Of a stretch of DNA of 64,000 nucleotides, positions 8,829-18,453 are shown piece after piece. The notes under the pieces were generated by a model. That model had not been told where the DNA came from, made no database searches, and worked only from the letters and a program-made list of their open reading frames with translations. The DNA lies in IMG/VR virus record IMGVR_UViG_3300020183_000007, positions 62,001 to 126,000 of that record, one strand, 5' to 3'. The DNA comes from a virus. The first letter of the stretch is position 1. The number at the start of each line of letters is the position of its first letter. The position numbers and the translations under genes are program-made.

Positions 8829-10448
8829 TTAAAGTTTACGTCTGCCCATTAGAGCATCTACTAAAACCTGTTCAAAAGAATCTACGGAAGAAACAGGCTT
8901 GCCAATTTCTTCTTCTTTACCAAGAGTCAAAACATTATCCTCTAACTTATTTACCTCTGCCTCAGAAGTAACTTCTGGCATTCCAACAAAATTAGAAAGT
9001 CTTTTATTAAGTTTTGCAGGAGTCTTAGCCAAATCTCTAAGAGTATCAGCTAGTGATGAGGCCGTGCGAGCAACGTGCTCTTCGATCAACTTTTCGCGAT
9101 CATCAACAGACTCAAAACCTAGACTAATCTTGGTATCGACAACTCTTTCAACCAAAGTTCTATGTAAAGCACTCTTAAGCTTTGCATTTTCTTCTTCAAG
9201 AAGCTCAATTCTAGCCTTAAGTGGATTGATGTCTTGCTCAACGCCCTCTTTGTTATCGCTGAGCTGATCAATCTCTTCGGCCTCTTCTTGATTCTCATCA
9301 GTCATTTCGACCAATGACTCTTCTGGCTTTTCAGCATTTTCGGAATCTACAATCTGTACATCCGCCTCTTCTGAATCGTCAGCTGAGTTCTTTTCTTGCG
9401 AATCTGTTGAAGCAGACTCTTCTGAAACCTCTTCCGCTTTCTCTTCTGAAAACCCTTCGGCAACGTCTTGATCGGTTGCCCCTAAAGTGTCTTCGGAAGA
9501 AGAAGCTGCTATATTAGAGAGATCCTCGCTTAAGCCTTTGGCTACAGCCAGAATATCCTCTTCTTTATTAACATCTTTCATGCTATGAGTCTCCTCAGAA
9601 TTATTTTTTTCAGAATCTTCATTGGATAGTAATGAATTAGAATTAATTATATAACTTTCACTTTCTTGAAGGGCTAGCGCTGTTAAAAATGCACCCTTTA
9701 AGTGTAGATAAATTGGTTTAGATTCTTTCTTTTTCATATCTGAAAAAATTGATCTATTTTCCTCAATTGAGACAATATCTTCATTATCCATACTTAAAAT
9801 AAAAGCAGAGCTTTTTGCCATCCAGTCATCGGAATCTGAAAGCTCTGCTTTACCGTCTTGAATCTTTGTAGATCTAACTCCAGATTTTTGATCTGCTGGT
9901 TGATTAACAAATGAATACTCTTTAAATGATATATCTTGCATATCAATGTAGGCAAGTTTGCCTTTGTAAACCTTACCTCTTTTAAACTTTGGCATACGAG
10001 GACGACCGGAATCATCTTCGGTAGCTAGATCGTCACCAGATATGCTGCAAACAGCTTTTGCAGCTCTTCCCCCAACTGAGCCAGTTAAATATCTTTTATC
10101 AACAACTTTTTGAGCTGCGACAGGATCAGTGATTGCAATTTGCAATCTTACAAATGCACTTCCGTCCGACTCTTTATCCATTTTAGCTGCCATGACCCTG
10201 CCAATTGGCTCTGCGTTTAAATCGTGGTTAAGAATGATGGGTTTTGGATAAGGCTCAACCCATGACTGCAAAGCTTTTTCTAACTCTAAAGCTGAATAGT
10301 GGTTATAATTAGCAGTCAAACCCTCGTGTATTGCGGCAACCTCGATTATTAAACCGTGCTTGGAGTTAAATGACTCCGAAAAATCTATATCTGATTTCGA
10401 AAAATCAGGAAGCTGTAATATAAAGTTTTCCACAAAATCAAAAGACAT
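8829..10448 (-). CDS. Prohead maturation protease fused to scaffold
   Basis: A 539-aa protein. Residues about 30-200 resemble the herpesvirus-assemblin-like prohead proteases: His75 in ILNHD and the candidate nucleophile Ser124 in LTGSVGG, followed by DISFKEYSFVNQPAD. Residues about 270-400 are extremely acidic (Glu/Ser/Asp-rich), and 400-490 form a coiled coil (ARIELLEEENAKLKSAL), as in scaffolding proteins. The C-terminus (VLVDALMGRRKL) is short and basic and may bind capsid. The protease probably cleaves scaffold and capsid after assembly. It lies directly upstream of the head genes, and the fusion is intact with no frameshift. Confidence 0.8.
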   Translation of the reverse strand: MSFDFVENFILQLPDFSKSDIDFSESFNSKHGLIIEVAAIHEGLTANYNHYSALELEKALQSWVEPYPKPIILNHDLNAEPIGRVMAAKMDKESDGSAFVRLQIAITDPVAAQKVVDKRYLTGSVGGRAAKAVCSISGDDLATEDDSGRPRMPKFKRGKVYKGKLAYIDMQDISFKEYSFVNQPADQKSGVRSTKIQDGKAELSDSDDWMAKSSAFILSMDNEDIVSIEENRSIFSDMKKKESKPIYLHLKGAFLTALALQESESYIINSNSLLSNEDSEKNNSEETHSMKDVNKEEDILAVAKGLSEDLSNIAASSSEDTLGATDQDVAEGFSEEKAEEVSEESASTDSQEKNSADDSEEADVQIVDSENAEKPEESLVEMTDENQEEAEEIDQLSDNKEGVEQDINPLKARIELLEEENAKLKSALHRTLVERVVDTKISLGFESVDDREKLIEEHVARTASSLADTLRDLAKTPAKLNKRLSNFVGMPEVTSEAEVNKLEDNVLTLGKEEEIGKPVSSVDSFEQVLVDALMGRRKL

Positions 10449-10524
10449 GAATTCCCCTATTGATTAATATCTATTTTAATAGTAAGTTTGTTTTTATAAC
10501 ATTGAACAATTTTATATAAATATA

Positions 10525-11304
10525 TCACACTTTAGCATAGTTTTCAAAAATTAATTCAGATCTCTCATCTCCATGCTTTAGATATTGACGGTACATCACT
10601 TCAGACATTATATGTGGAGCATATATATAAGAGGCACAGTACAAATTATACCCTGCCTCTTTACAAGACCATGACCAACTAACATCTTCGCCCTGCTCAT
10701 GGATTCTATAGTTTATACTAGAGTATACTTTTTTGCTCATCATTTTTGCTGCCATAATTACATCAGACTTAAAATAAGTTCCAAGAGAATACTGCTCTTG
10801 TCTAAAAGCTTTTCCGGGGACATCTGATCTCCATGTCATAACACTGGGGTACATTGTTCCAAACGGAGTCATGAACATTAGTGGATTAACGGCATCTGCG
10901 CCAGATTTAATATGAGCTATTAATAATTCTATTGTGTTTGGATTGACTAGAAGTATATCTGAATCTAAACTAAAATAATAATCAGGATTGATATCTCTTA
11001 CTGTTTTTAATAAAGAATTTCTTAGTGACACCATATTTTCATATTTAGAAATAGTCCATTGTCTTCCATTGTTTTCATGCTGGAAATGAGGTATGTCTTC
11101 TCTTATGTTTATATAAAAATAAGGTATTCTATTATCGTATTTCTTCCAAGCTTCAAGACAATTTATTGTTTCTGTATCATCTGGTGAAACTTCAAATACA
11201 AAACCAATATCCTTAAGTGAAACAGACTGGCTAGCAATACATCGGATCCAGTCAGGCAATATCCAGGATCTCTTATACATTGGGCAACCTATTAAAAGCT
11301 TCAT
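10525..11304 (-). CDS. GT-A fold glycosyltransferase
   Basis: A 259-aa cytosolic protein with an N-terminal Rossmann-like start (MKLLIGCPMYKR), an acidic segment, and a DxD metal-nucleotide motif (DSD, residues 114-116, in YFSLDSDILLV). The later EQGEDVSWSWSCKEAGY resembles the catalytic ED region of GT2 enzymes. It would transfer a sugar from a nucleotide-sugar donor; the acceptor is unknown, possibly a capsid or tail protein or the phage DNA. It overlaps the downstream-start region of the small acidic gene by 4 bp, so it is fully inside the virion operon between portal and protease, an unusual place. Confidence 0.72.
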   Translation of the reverse strand: MKLLIGCPMYKRSWILPDWIRCIASQSVSLKDIGFVFEVSPDDTETINCLEAWKKYDNRIPYFYINIREDIPHFQHENNGRQWTISKYENMVSLRNSLLKTVRDINPDYYFSLDSDILLVNPNTIELLIAHIKSGADAVNPLMFMTPFGTMYPSVMTWRSDVPGKAFRQEQYSLGTYFKSDVIMAAKMMSKKVYSSINYRIHEQGEDVSWSWSCKEAGYNLYCASYIYAPHIMSEVMYRQYLKHGDERSELIFENYAKV

Positions 11305-11666
11305 TGGGGATTTTTAGTCTCCTCAGCCTTCATCTCGGCATCCTTTGCTTCTTCGATTACAGGCATATCGTCCTTTTTTACCTCTTCTTTGACATAAGAC
11401 TGCATAGGCTGGTCTAGTACGATGGGCTCTTTATCTTGCGTATTTTCAGGTGCATCAGCTTCATTATAAATACTATTATCAACTGAATAAACAATATCTT
11501 CTAAATCCATAACTCTTTGTGTTAATTCAGAAACAAGATCCAAAACGACTTGAAGAGCAAGTCTTGTTTGACCATTTTCTACGGCTTTCTCTAAGGCTTC
11601 AATCGAATCATCTGTTGCCAAATAAGCTACTAACTGTTCATTCTTGAGTGTTGGGTTGATCGACAT
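11301..11666 (-). CDS. Small acidic helical protein
   Basis: A 121-aa protein overlapping the portal stop by 29 bp; an AAAGGAA ribosome site ahead of the ATG supports this start. The N-terminal half is helical (SIEALEKAVENGQTRLALQV) and the C-terminal half very acidic and Lys/Glu-rich. It may be a head-assembly chaperone or scaffold helper, given its place between portal and glycosyltransferase. Not recognised. Confidence 0.5.
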   Translation of the reverse strand: MSINPTLKNEQLVAYLATDDSIEALEKAVENGQTRLALQVVLDLVSELTQRVMDLEDIVYSVDNSIYNEADAPENTQDKEPIVLDQPMQSYVKEEVKKDDMPVIEEAKDAEMKAEETKNPQ

Positions 11667-13302
11667 GATTATATTCCTTTTCCTCTTTTGTATAAACTAT
11701 AGTATACTCTGATTCAAGGGCATTTTCAACTAATGTCAGCCATGTATTATCGGATCTTCTTATGTTTGGTGAAATATTTCTACCTTGCTGATTTGCGGGA
11801 CGAGTTGCATTGCCAACTCCTCTTCTGTTATTTGGTAGATTTCTTTGACCCTTTTGTGCAGAAGGCTGTTTATCGCCATCTCTTAGCACATCTTTTGGTT
11901 CCGCCTTAGTCATTGTCAGCTCAGCTTGATTTTTTGCTAAATCCATCTGCACTTTACCCTGTATAGCGGCAAACATTTCCTCTTGTTCATAATCAGGATT
12001 TAATCCCAGTTCTAATCTTGCTTCTTTTATGGAAATCATATTATTGACATATTTTTGTATAACATGTGTTTCCTTTTTAACCTGGGTATCAACATCAATC
12101 TCGTTAAACTTAAAATAACACCTATCAGATAAACCTTCTTCTAGCGGAGTGGTTACGGGATCAAATCCGCCTTCAAGTAAAAGTTCATTGAATATATGCA
12201 CCCTAATCATTTCTGCAACTATTTTTTGATACTGTTTAATCTTATCGTACAGAGCGGTGTCGAGACGATCTGACACTGCTCTGTTTCCGCCATTCATCGT
12301 CATACCCAGGTGATGAGGGGCAACACCCAAACCAACAGCAACTCTTTCCTTGAAATGCTCCAGGTACTTTGAGGCATCTAGTGCGGTATTGTTTGCTCCA
12401 ATTACCTCAATATTATGTCTATAAGGAAGTATTAAACCCCCCTCCGATCTTAGGGACTCTATCTCGGACGCAGCGTTAGAGATTTCTTGCGGCTCTGCTG
12501 GTTGATCTGCTGTACCTATAATATATTTGTATAATGGAAATAGTTCTCTATGAACTAAATTTTGGATATCCTCCTCTATTTGACGCAAAGCTACAACATC
12601 GTCTAAAACCGAACTTAAGAACGGCGTGCCAAAAGCTCTTCCAGATTTTTTATCCAAATACATATGTATGACACGATCAGCTGACCACACAGGGTCTCGT
12701 TCTGACGGCATATAGGTTAATGGATCCGTAGCCTGCTGATATGATCTTGGTCTATTAAACTTATCTCTTAAAATTCTTACCTGTTCTGTTGGAATTAAGT
12801 AATAACCAACTACTGGTTGAGCTGCATTGACGCCTGATATTGATATTGGGAAATATTCAGATATATCACCCCTAGCTTTAACAATAAACACATTTGCATA
12901 TTTAACAATATGTTCTGTAATTTCAATAAGAAAATCTAGAAATGGTCTTTTCATAGCCATTTCCATATAATCTATTCTTTGATATAAATACGATACAGCT
13001 TCTGGATTTTCGCCTACTATTGACCAGTTTTCCTTCCAGAATAATTCCTTATATTTATTTATTGCCTGCTTCACATAAGAATCCGTATCAGCTGCTTGCA
13101 TAATCCTATCAAAATCATAGGGAGAAGGCTCAAAGGTAGCTCTATTATTATAATAATAGGTGTTACCCTGGAAACCAAGTGCGAGAGCAGCCACTTTCAT
13201 AGCTTTGTTGATGGAACTTATCTCTTCTGGCTTTAGAGCTTTTGCTACAAAGTTATTTTTTTTATCGACTTGCCTAAAAGGCAAGAAATCAGCAACTGCC
13301 AT
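11638..13302 (-). CDS. Portal protein
   Basis: A 554-aa protein forming the dodecameric ring through which DNA is packaged. Typical portal features are the N-terminal helical clip region, YVKQAINKYKELFWKENW, the wing segment with DRVIHMYLDKKSGRAFGTPFL, the stem helices around VVALRQIEEDIQNLVHREL, and GVAPHHLGMTMNGGNRAVS. The last 70 residues are a disordered Gln/Asn/Arg-rich tail. Length and order after the terminase-side genes fit the family. Confidence 0.85.
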   Translation of the reverse strand: MAVADFLPFRQVDKKNNFVAKALKPEEISSINKAMKVAALALGFQGNTYYYNNRATFEPSPYDFDRIMQAADTDSYVKQAINKYKELFWKENWSIVGENPEAVSYLYQRIDYMEMAMKRPFLDFLIEITEHIVKYANVFIVKARGDISEYFPISISGVNAAQPVVGYYLIPTEQVRILRDKFNRPRSYQQATDPLTYMPSERDPVWSADRVIHMYLDKKSGRAFGTPFLSSVLDDVVALRQIEEDIQNLVHRELFPLYKYIIGTADQPAEPQEISNAASEIESLRSEGGLILPYRHNIEVIGANNTALDASKYLEHFKERVAVGLGVAPHHLGMTMNGGNRAVSDRLDTALYDKIKQYQKIVAEMIRVHIFNELLLEGGFDPVTTPLEEGLSDRCYFKFNEIDVDTQVKKETHVIQKYVNNMISIKEARLELGLNPDYEQEEMFAAIQGKVQMDLAKNQAELTMTKAEPKDVLRDGDKQPSAQKGQRNLPNNRRGVGNATRPANQQGRNISPNIRRSDNTWLTLVENALESEYTIVYTKEEKEYNHVDQPNTQE

Positions 13303-13361
13303 ATGTGTTCTCCAATATAAAAGCTACTGTAATAGTAGCTCTCTGGATTTTTTTTTATAAG

Positions 13362-13562
13362 TTACTGGCCAGATTGCTGTGATCTAGCAAATGCGTTATT
13401 TAAAATGAGGGCTTTGACAGATTCCATCCAGAAAATAGTTTCTGCTTCATTAAAATCACTCTTATATTGTAGGTTTGCATCTGAAATCTTAATTTCAATT
13501 GTAAACTCTTTTTTCGCTTCAGTTGCTTCTGGTACCTCTGTTGCCTCTGTTATCTGTGACAT
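13362..13562 (-). CDS. Small acidic protein, unknown
   Basis: The frame opens with GTG at 13574, but the ATG at 13562 has a GTGAGGA ribosome site 4-9 nt upstream and is preferred, giving 66 aa. The sequence is acidic at the N-terminus (TEATEVPEATEAKKE) with a C-terminal helix ending RSQQSGQ. It lies just ahead of the portal gene. No family recognised. Confidence 0.5.
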   Translation of the reverse strand: MSQITEATEVPEATEAKKEFTIEIKISDANLQYKSDFNEAETIFWMESVKALILNNAFARSQQSGQ

Positions 13563-13570
13563 TTTTATCC

Positions 13571-13756
13571 TCACTTAAACTCTTCTGGTTTATCTACTTT
13601 TGTTTGTTTTACTGGCTTTACGTTTTCAGTTAACTGCTGAATCTGTGCTGTCAACTGCTTAATTGTTGCCTCTTTAATAACTATTTCAGTCATCATTTGA
13701 GACATACGCTCATTAAATACTTGAATCAATATATTAATATCAAGATCATTATTCAT
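13571..13756 (-). CDS. Small coiled-coil protein
   Basis: A 61-aa protein predicted to be almost entirely helical (INILIQVFNERMSQMMTEIV, then ATIKQLTAQIQQLTENV), with a Lys/Pro tail. It is preceded by an AAGGAGT ribosome site. Probably an oligomeric assembly accessory for the portal or fibre region; function unknown. Confidence 0.5.
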   Translation of the reverse strand: MNNDLDINILIQVFNERMSQMMTEIVIKEATIKQLTAQIQQLTENVKPVKQTKVDKPEEFK

Positions 13757-13785
13757 GATTACTCCTTAAATAGGAGTCTATTATA

Positions 13786-15732
13786 TCACTTATTTTCTAG
13801 AATTTCTAATCTTTCTATTATTTCCTTAACAGCTGAAGATAATAGTGTTGTTATCATACTATAGTTCAACGCTTGATGAACTGGTTGACCATCTTCTGAT
13901 ATTTTATCTTTCACACCTACCACTGCGTAGGGCATTATTTCCTGAACTTCGTGGGCTATAAAACCAATTGCTTGCTCTTCTGGTTTATGTAGATAGGTAA
14001 ACCTTAAGGGGTTCAATTTTTTCACTAAACTACATGAGTCAATAATAGATTCAAAATTTTCCTTTATTCTATAATCGGAAAACGTAATAAATGCCTTTGC
14101 ATAAACATTAACCCCCACAGCATTATTCAAACCTTCTGTAAAATATAGGGCGTCGCTGCCACCTAATCTAATTTGAGCAGAATATGTTCCATTCTGTGCT
14201 TTAAAACCTAATGAAACATTAGCATTGGATGTATTCATGATTACATTGGCACTGTTGACATCTGCTGCATTTGCAGCTGTATCTAGATGAAGGTCTGATG
14301 CAATAATTCTAACATTTGTTGTGTCGTTATAATTTCTAAAATAGAAAAAATTAGCACCGCCGCCAGAACGTATTTGACCCGTATCGTTATCAGTGGTCCC
14401 TCTAAAGGCTATTGAACAGTTTCCAGTTGTATCAGCTCTGGCTATAATATTAGCGGTTCTCCAATCTGTGGTTACATTTTTTCTTACATCTATGGTTCCA
14501 TCTAAGACTTGTAAATATGCTCCAGCTTCTAATCTTACTCCAGTTGTTCCAATATCTCCAGGATAGTAACCAATACTCATTGTTGAACCTTGAGCGCTCA
14601 CTTTGATAGCACCAGTACTAGTTATTAATCCATAATCTGTTGAGCTGGCTGGATTAAAAGTAATAGTTGATGTATCACCGGAACCAGAAGAATATAAGTT
14701 GAATGAAGTCTCACTGAGAACAATTCTTTTGCCACTAGATGCAGTTTGAACTGTTCCGCCTGTTACTGTTGCACCAGATATTGTACCACCAGATATTGTG
14801 CCACTTGCTGTAATTGTTCCGGTAAATGTTCCTGAGCTAGCATTAATTTCACCACTGACAGTAACTCCAGTAGCAGTTAGCGCACCTGAGCTAGAAACTT
14901 TAAAAGGTGCGGAAGCGTAGCTTGCATTACCTAGCCACATGTTACCATTTGCATCTACATGAAAGGATGTTGAATCTGATCCACCTATATCAATAGTTGC
15001 ACCGACAACCGCTCCCCTGACTGTAACATTATTAAATTCAGCTAAACCATCACCTCTAATTAACCAACCAGTTGAACCAGACTGATAATTAGATGTTCTT
15101 AATACAGCCATATTTGCTGGTGGAGTATAAGAGTATGTAGTTCCTGGCTGAGTTAGAATGATTTCATGTGCACCGATTGTTCCTGCAGTTATTTTTGCTG
15201 CGGTGAGTGAGCCAATGAATTCCTCATCAATAAGAGGAGTATCACCAGAAGCTACAATAGAAGTCCAATCACTAATATTTCCTGCGCTATCTATTGCGCG
15301 AACCCTTCCGTAGTATTTAACTGGATTGGTTACAGAAGAAGTGCTGGTAGTTGCGCTGTTATCATCGACTGATACTAGAAAAACATTTGTTTGCACAAAG
15401 CCAGTTCTATGGGGAGTTAGCGGAGTTGCAGCAGAAATAACTTGATACCCGCCTCCAACACTTTCTATTTGCTCCTGCTTATAAAGTTCGTATTCGTATT
15501 TAGCTGTATCTTCGTCAACACTATCAGTATATTTAAATAAAACATTTAAGAATGACGCCGCTAAAACTAGGTTGGTTGGAGCATTTGGAATAGTAGAATC
15601 TGTTGGTGTAGAAAATCTTACAGAATCAGTATATGCCGAAACAACATTGACATCATTGTTCTTGCTTCTAACTGTAACAATATATTCTTTATTTGGTTTT
15701 AGATTTTCTATATTTACAGGTATAATAGCCAT
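13786..15732 (-). CDS. Tail fibre with C-terminal S74 chaperone
   Basis: A 648-aa protein. Residues 1-130 contain fibronectin-III-like modules (NIENLKPNKEYIVTVRSKN; TPTDSTIPNAPTNLVL). The middle is a Ser/Thr/Gly-rich beta shaft with repeats such as TGTITASGTISGGTISGATV. The last 105 residues are an intramolecular chaperone of the peptidase S74 type: FSDYRIKENFES, then LNPLRFTYLHKPEEQAIGFI and AHEVQEIMPYAVVG. In this family the domain trimerises the fibre and cleaves itself off at the Ser before Asp (the S in FSDYRIKEN). Its start overlaps the preceding stop by 1 bp. Confidence 0.85.
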   Translation of the reverse strand: MAIIPVNIENLKPNKEYIVTVRSKNNDVNVVSAYTDSVRFSTPTDSTIPNAPTNLVLAASFLNVLFKYTDSVDEDTAKYEYELYKQEQIESVGGGYQVISAATPLTPHRTGFVQTNVFLVSVDDNSATTSTSSVTNPVKYYGRVRAIDSAGNISDWTSIVASGDTPLIDEEFIGSLTAAKITAGTIGAHEIILTQPGTTYSYTPPANMAVLRTSNYQSGSTGWLIRGDGLAEFNNVTVRGAVVGATIDIGGSDSTSFHVDANGNMWLGNASYASAPFKVSSSGALTATGVTVSGEINASSGTFTGTITASGTISGGTISGATVTGGTVQTASSGKRIVLSETSFNLYSSGSGDTSTITFNPASSTDYGLITSTGAIKVSAQGSTMSIGYYPGDIGTTGVRLEAGAYLQVLDGTIDVRKNVTTDWRTANIIARADTTGNCSIAFRGTTDNDTGQIRSGGGANFFYFRNYNDTTNVRIIASDLHLDTAANAADVNSANVIMNTSNANVSLGFKAQNGTYSAQIRLGGSDALYFTEGLNNAVGVNVYAKAFITFSDYRIKENFESIIDSCSLVKKLNPLRFTYLHKPEEQAIGFIAHEVQEIMPYAVVGVKDKISEDGQPVHQALNYSMITTLLSSAVKEIIERLEILENK

Positions 15733-16670
15733 TATCTAAGCCCACCTATCTTTGTAAAACTATTATCTATTTGATTTATTAATTCGGTTCCGACTTTAAG
15801 ATAAAGATTATAGCTAAAAGAATATTTAGATATTTTAATATTATTTCCTCTAGAACCAATATTTTTTTCATATAATACTTCTAGTTCAGCTACGTGATCT
15901 TTTTCTTCAAAATCTAATTTTGAAAATAATTCTATATTATCTGAAAAACTTGAAGAAAAACAATCTATTGTTTGCCAATCTAATGCAAGCACTGCTGGTG
16001 TTTCGGCATTTTGTAATGCTGTAAATTTAATTCTAAATTTTCCATAGTTAATTCCCTTTGAACCATACAACGTAAACTTTGGCCCAGAAAAATTAATATA
16101 TAATTTAGATCCGGGTTTATTTGACAAGCCATTGTCCCAATCTGTCATTGAATTAATGAAAGAAAAATTATAACTTGAATCTGAATTTAAATTAACTTCA
16201 TATTGATCTGTTGAAACTTCAGAGTAAAGTCCGCAATATGGATTAGGAGGTGATAAATTAACTTGATAATCATTAGTTCCAGCATTATCAACTTCATTAA
16301 GCTTTCTAAGATTTGGCGTTGCATAATAAACAAAGTAGCTACCTTGAATTTCATTTACGGCTGTATGTTCTTCTGCTGTTTCGAAATATATATAGTCTCC
16401 ATTAATAACTGTTTTAACAGGATTAAAAGTTATACCTTTTTCATACACAACAACATAAGAATTGGCGTCTTCCAAAGTTTCCAGCGTTGAACTTTTGTAT
16501 GTATTTATATTTAAATCTTTTATATTTGCAAAAAGCCAAAAATCAGCAGACAACGTATCCCTGGGTGTAAATTTAGAAATAGCCCTTTTACAGTAGGGAT
16601 ATGAATAGCTATAATTAGGAGTTGCAGAACTAATGCTTTGATCTAACTTAAAATATTTAAACCACGCCAT
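15732..16670 (-). CDS. Putative fibre-associated structural protein
   Basis: A 312-aa beta-rich protein, aromatic (many Tyr/Phe) with N-terminal MAWFKYFKLDQ. The body has jelly-roll-like alternation (KLYINFSGPKFTLYGSKGIN). It is coupled to the S74 fibre (1-bp overlap). It may be a fibre adaptor or baseplate wedge component. Not recognised. Confidence 0.5.
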   Translation of the reverse strand: MAWFKYFKLDQSISSATPNYSYSYPYCKRAISKFTPRDTLSADFWLFANIKDLNINTYKSSTLETLEDANSYVVVYEKGITFNPVKTVINGDYIYFETAEEHTAVNEIQGSYFVYYATPNLRKLNEVDNAGTNDYQVNLSPPNPYCGLYSEVSTDQYEVNLNSDSSYNFSFINSMTDWDNGLSNKPGSKLYINFSGPKFTLYGSKGINYGKFRIKFTALQNAETPAVLALDWQTIDCFSSSFSDNIELFSKLDFEEKDHVAELEVLYEKNIGSRGNNIKISKYSFSYNLYLKVGTELINQIDNSFTKIGGLR

Positions 16671-16671
16671 A

Positions 16672-18453
16672 TTAAGTTACTTCCGTATAAATAATTTCAT
16701 ATTCATAATTATCTATTATATCATCAACTACTTCTATATTCAGAACTGCATCACACCTAGGTAAACCATTAACAATATCTACAATAAATTGGCTGACACT
16801 TATTGATACTGGCTTCTTCGCAGCATCTAGGCTATAATCTACACTTCTAGCCAAACTATAATCAATATCCAAAGAAGATATCTTCTTAGAGCCATCTGCG
16901 CCAGTATGCGCATGATCACTTAGGTCTACTCCATCTATAGTAATACCTTCTGCAACTTCTATATCACCAATAATTTTCCCACCATCTTTTAATAAATATT
17001 GAGGATGATCATTTTGATCTAATCCAGATAAAAGTTGGTGATCTGATTGAACTACATCTTTTCTTGTTAAGGAAATAATTGCTCCATCAAATATTTGAGC
17101 ATATACGTCATTATCTACATTCAGCAGAACATTTGGCTTTGGCAACCCCTTAACGGAAAGCTGAGATATATAGTTGGCATATTTTCTTTTTTCATGAATT
17201 AACTGCATAAGGGAATCTGTTTTTCCCATAACTATATGATGTCTATCTACAACATCAGCCATGATTGAAGTAAAATTACCCTTTAAAAGAATTGAAGCCA
17301 GTAACATTTCTTCAGTTAAAAATGGAAATCTTTTCTTAAAAGAAGTTGTTTCATAATCCAAATCAAAGGGACTTCCTATTTCAGAAGAAAATTTTAATCC
17401 AGGAGCTAAATATCTTGTATAAAAAATTACAGAGTTCTCTTCTAAATCTCTCTTTAATGATTGTAATATGTCTTCTATTTCTGAATCTACAGCGTTTAAT
17501 TTAATCGCAAAAAAAGCTTGAAATTTTGCGGCATGTTCTTTTGAGATTTTATCCAATTCGGTTGAGGGAATCGCTCCTGGTTTGGATACGATTGTTTTTG
17601 CAATCCTGCTCGAATAATGTTTGGCCGTTTTACACCATGAGTCGTAGTGCGATGCGACTTTTTGCTGCAGTTCGTTTTCATAAACCTCCCTAAAATCTTG
17701 GTTTAAAGATAATTGTATTGCATATACTTCTCTCTGAAGAGACTTTAATAATTTTCTGAATTGTAGAAAATATGAAAAGGTAGAGTGAGCTATAGAATAA
17801 TAAAACTCTTCTAAAAATTTTCTTGAAGAGGTAGAGTTTAACTTTTCCGCAAACATTATTTGTTGAAAATTGATATGACCAGGAATTGGTATTCTCAACT
17901 TTACCATTTCGTCTTTACGATCTTTGTACACATCGCTGTTTGGAGGTGGATAAGGAAGTATTGTAGCAATGTCATCAGATTCTTCTAGATCTTTTTCTGA
18001 CACATCTATTTCATTTGATTGTGGTAAATTTTGCGATGAATTTATCTTTAAAGAATCTGCTACACGCTGATTATAAACTGCTACAGCTTGAGGCTGTGTT
18101 GTATAAAGGTTTCTATGCAGTTCGTTCCAAAGATTTTGATGTGCCACCAAAAGATCATTATTGATATTAGGATTAATATAAACTTTTTTCATCAAGTTTT
18201 CAATATCATTAATCGTGTCAGTTATGAGCATCTGAGCTGATTCTGATTCTTTTCTAACAAAATCTATAGGTATAGAATATGCCTGTTTAATTCCAGATTC
18301 TGCTGTTCTATTATAGGCTTTTTCTCCTACAGCTTTATAGGCTTCTGCTCCTGTGGGATTTGTAAATGGAGCATCTTGGAATTTATAATCCCCATAAATA
18401 TTATTTGGAACTTGTGAATAAGATTCCTGATAATTTACACCAATATCACTCAT
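16672..18453 (-). CDS. Large baseplate or fibre-adaptor protein
   Basis: A 593-aa protein. Residues about 60-400 are strongly helical and could include coiled coils. The C-terminal 130 residues contain HQLLSGLDQNDHPQYLLKDG followed by beta-turn repeats (TIDGVDLSDHAHTG), a metal-binding or trimerising motif common in tail fibres and spikes. The gene overlaps TerL by 1 bp. The role is inferred as connecting or structural. Confidence 0.55.
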   Translation of the reverse strand: MSDIGVNYQESYSQVPNNIYGDYKFQDAPFTNPTGAEAYKAVGEKAYNRTAESGIKQAYSIPIDFVRKESESAQMLITDTINDIENLMKKVYINPNINNDLLVAHQNLWNELHRNLYTTQPQAVAVYNQRVADSLKINSSQNLPQSNEIDVSEKDLEESDDIATILPYPPPNSDVYKDRKDEMVKLRIPIPGHINFQQIMFAEKLNSTSSRKFLEEFYYSIAHSTFSYFLQFRKLLKSLQREVYAIQLSLNQDFREVYENELQQKVASHYDSWCKTAKHYSSRIAKTIVSKPGAIPSTELDKISKEHAAKFQAFFAIKLNAVDSEIEDILQSLKRDLEENSVIFYTRYLAPGLKFSSEIGSPFDLDYETTSFKKRFPFLTEEMLLASILLKGNFTSIMADVVDRHHIVMGKTDSLMQLIHEKRKYANYISQLSVKGLPKPNVLLNVDNDVYAQIFDGAIISLTRKDVVQSDHQLLSGLDQNDHPQYLLKDGGKIIGDIEVAEGITIDGVDLSDHAHTGADGSKKISSLDIDYSLARSVDYSLDAAKKPVSISVSQFIVDIVNGLPRCDAVLNIEVVDDIIDNYEYEIIYTEVT

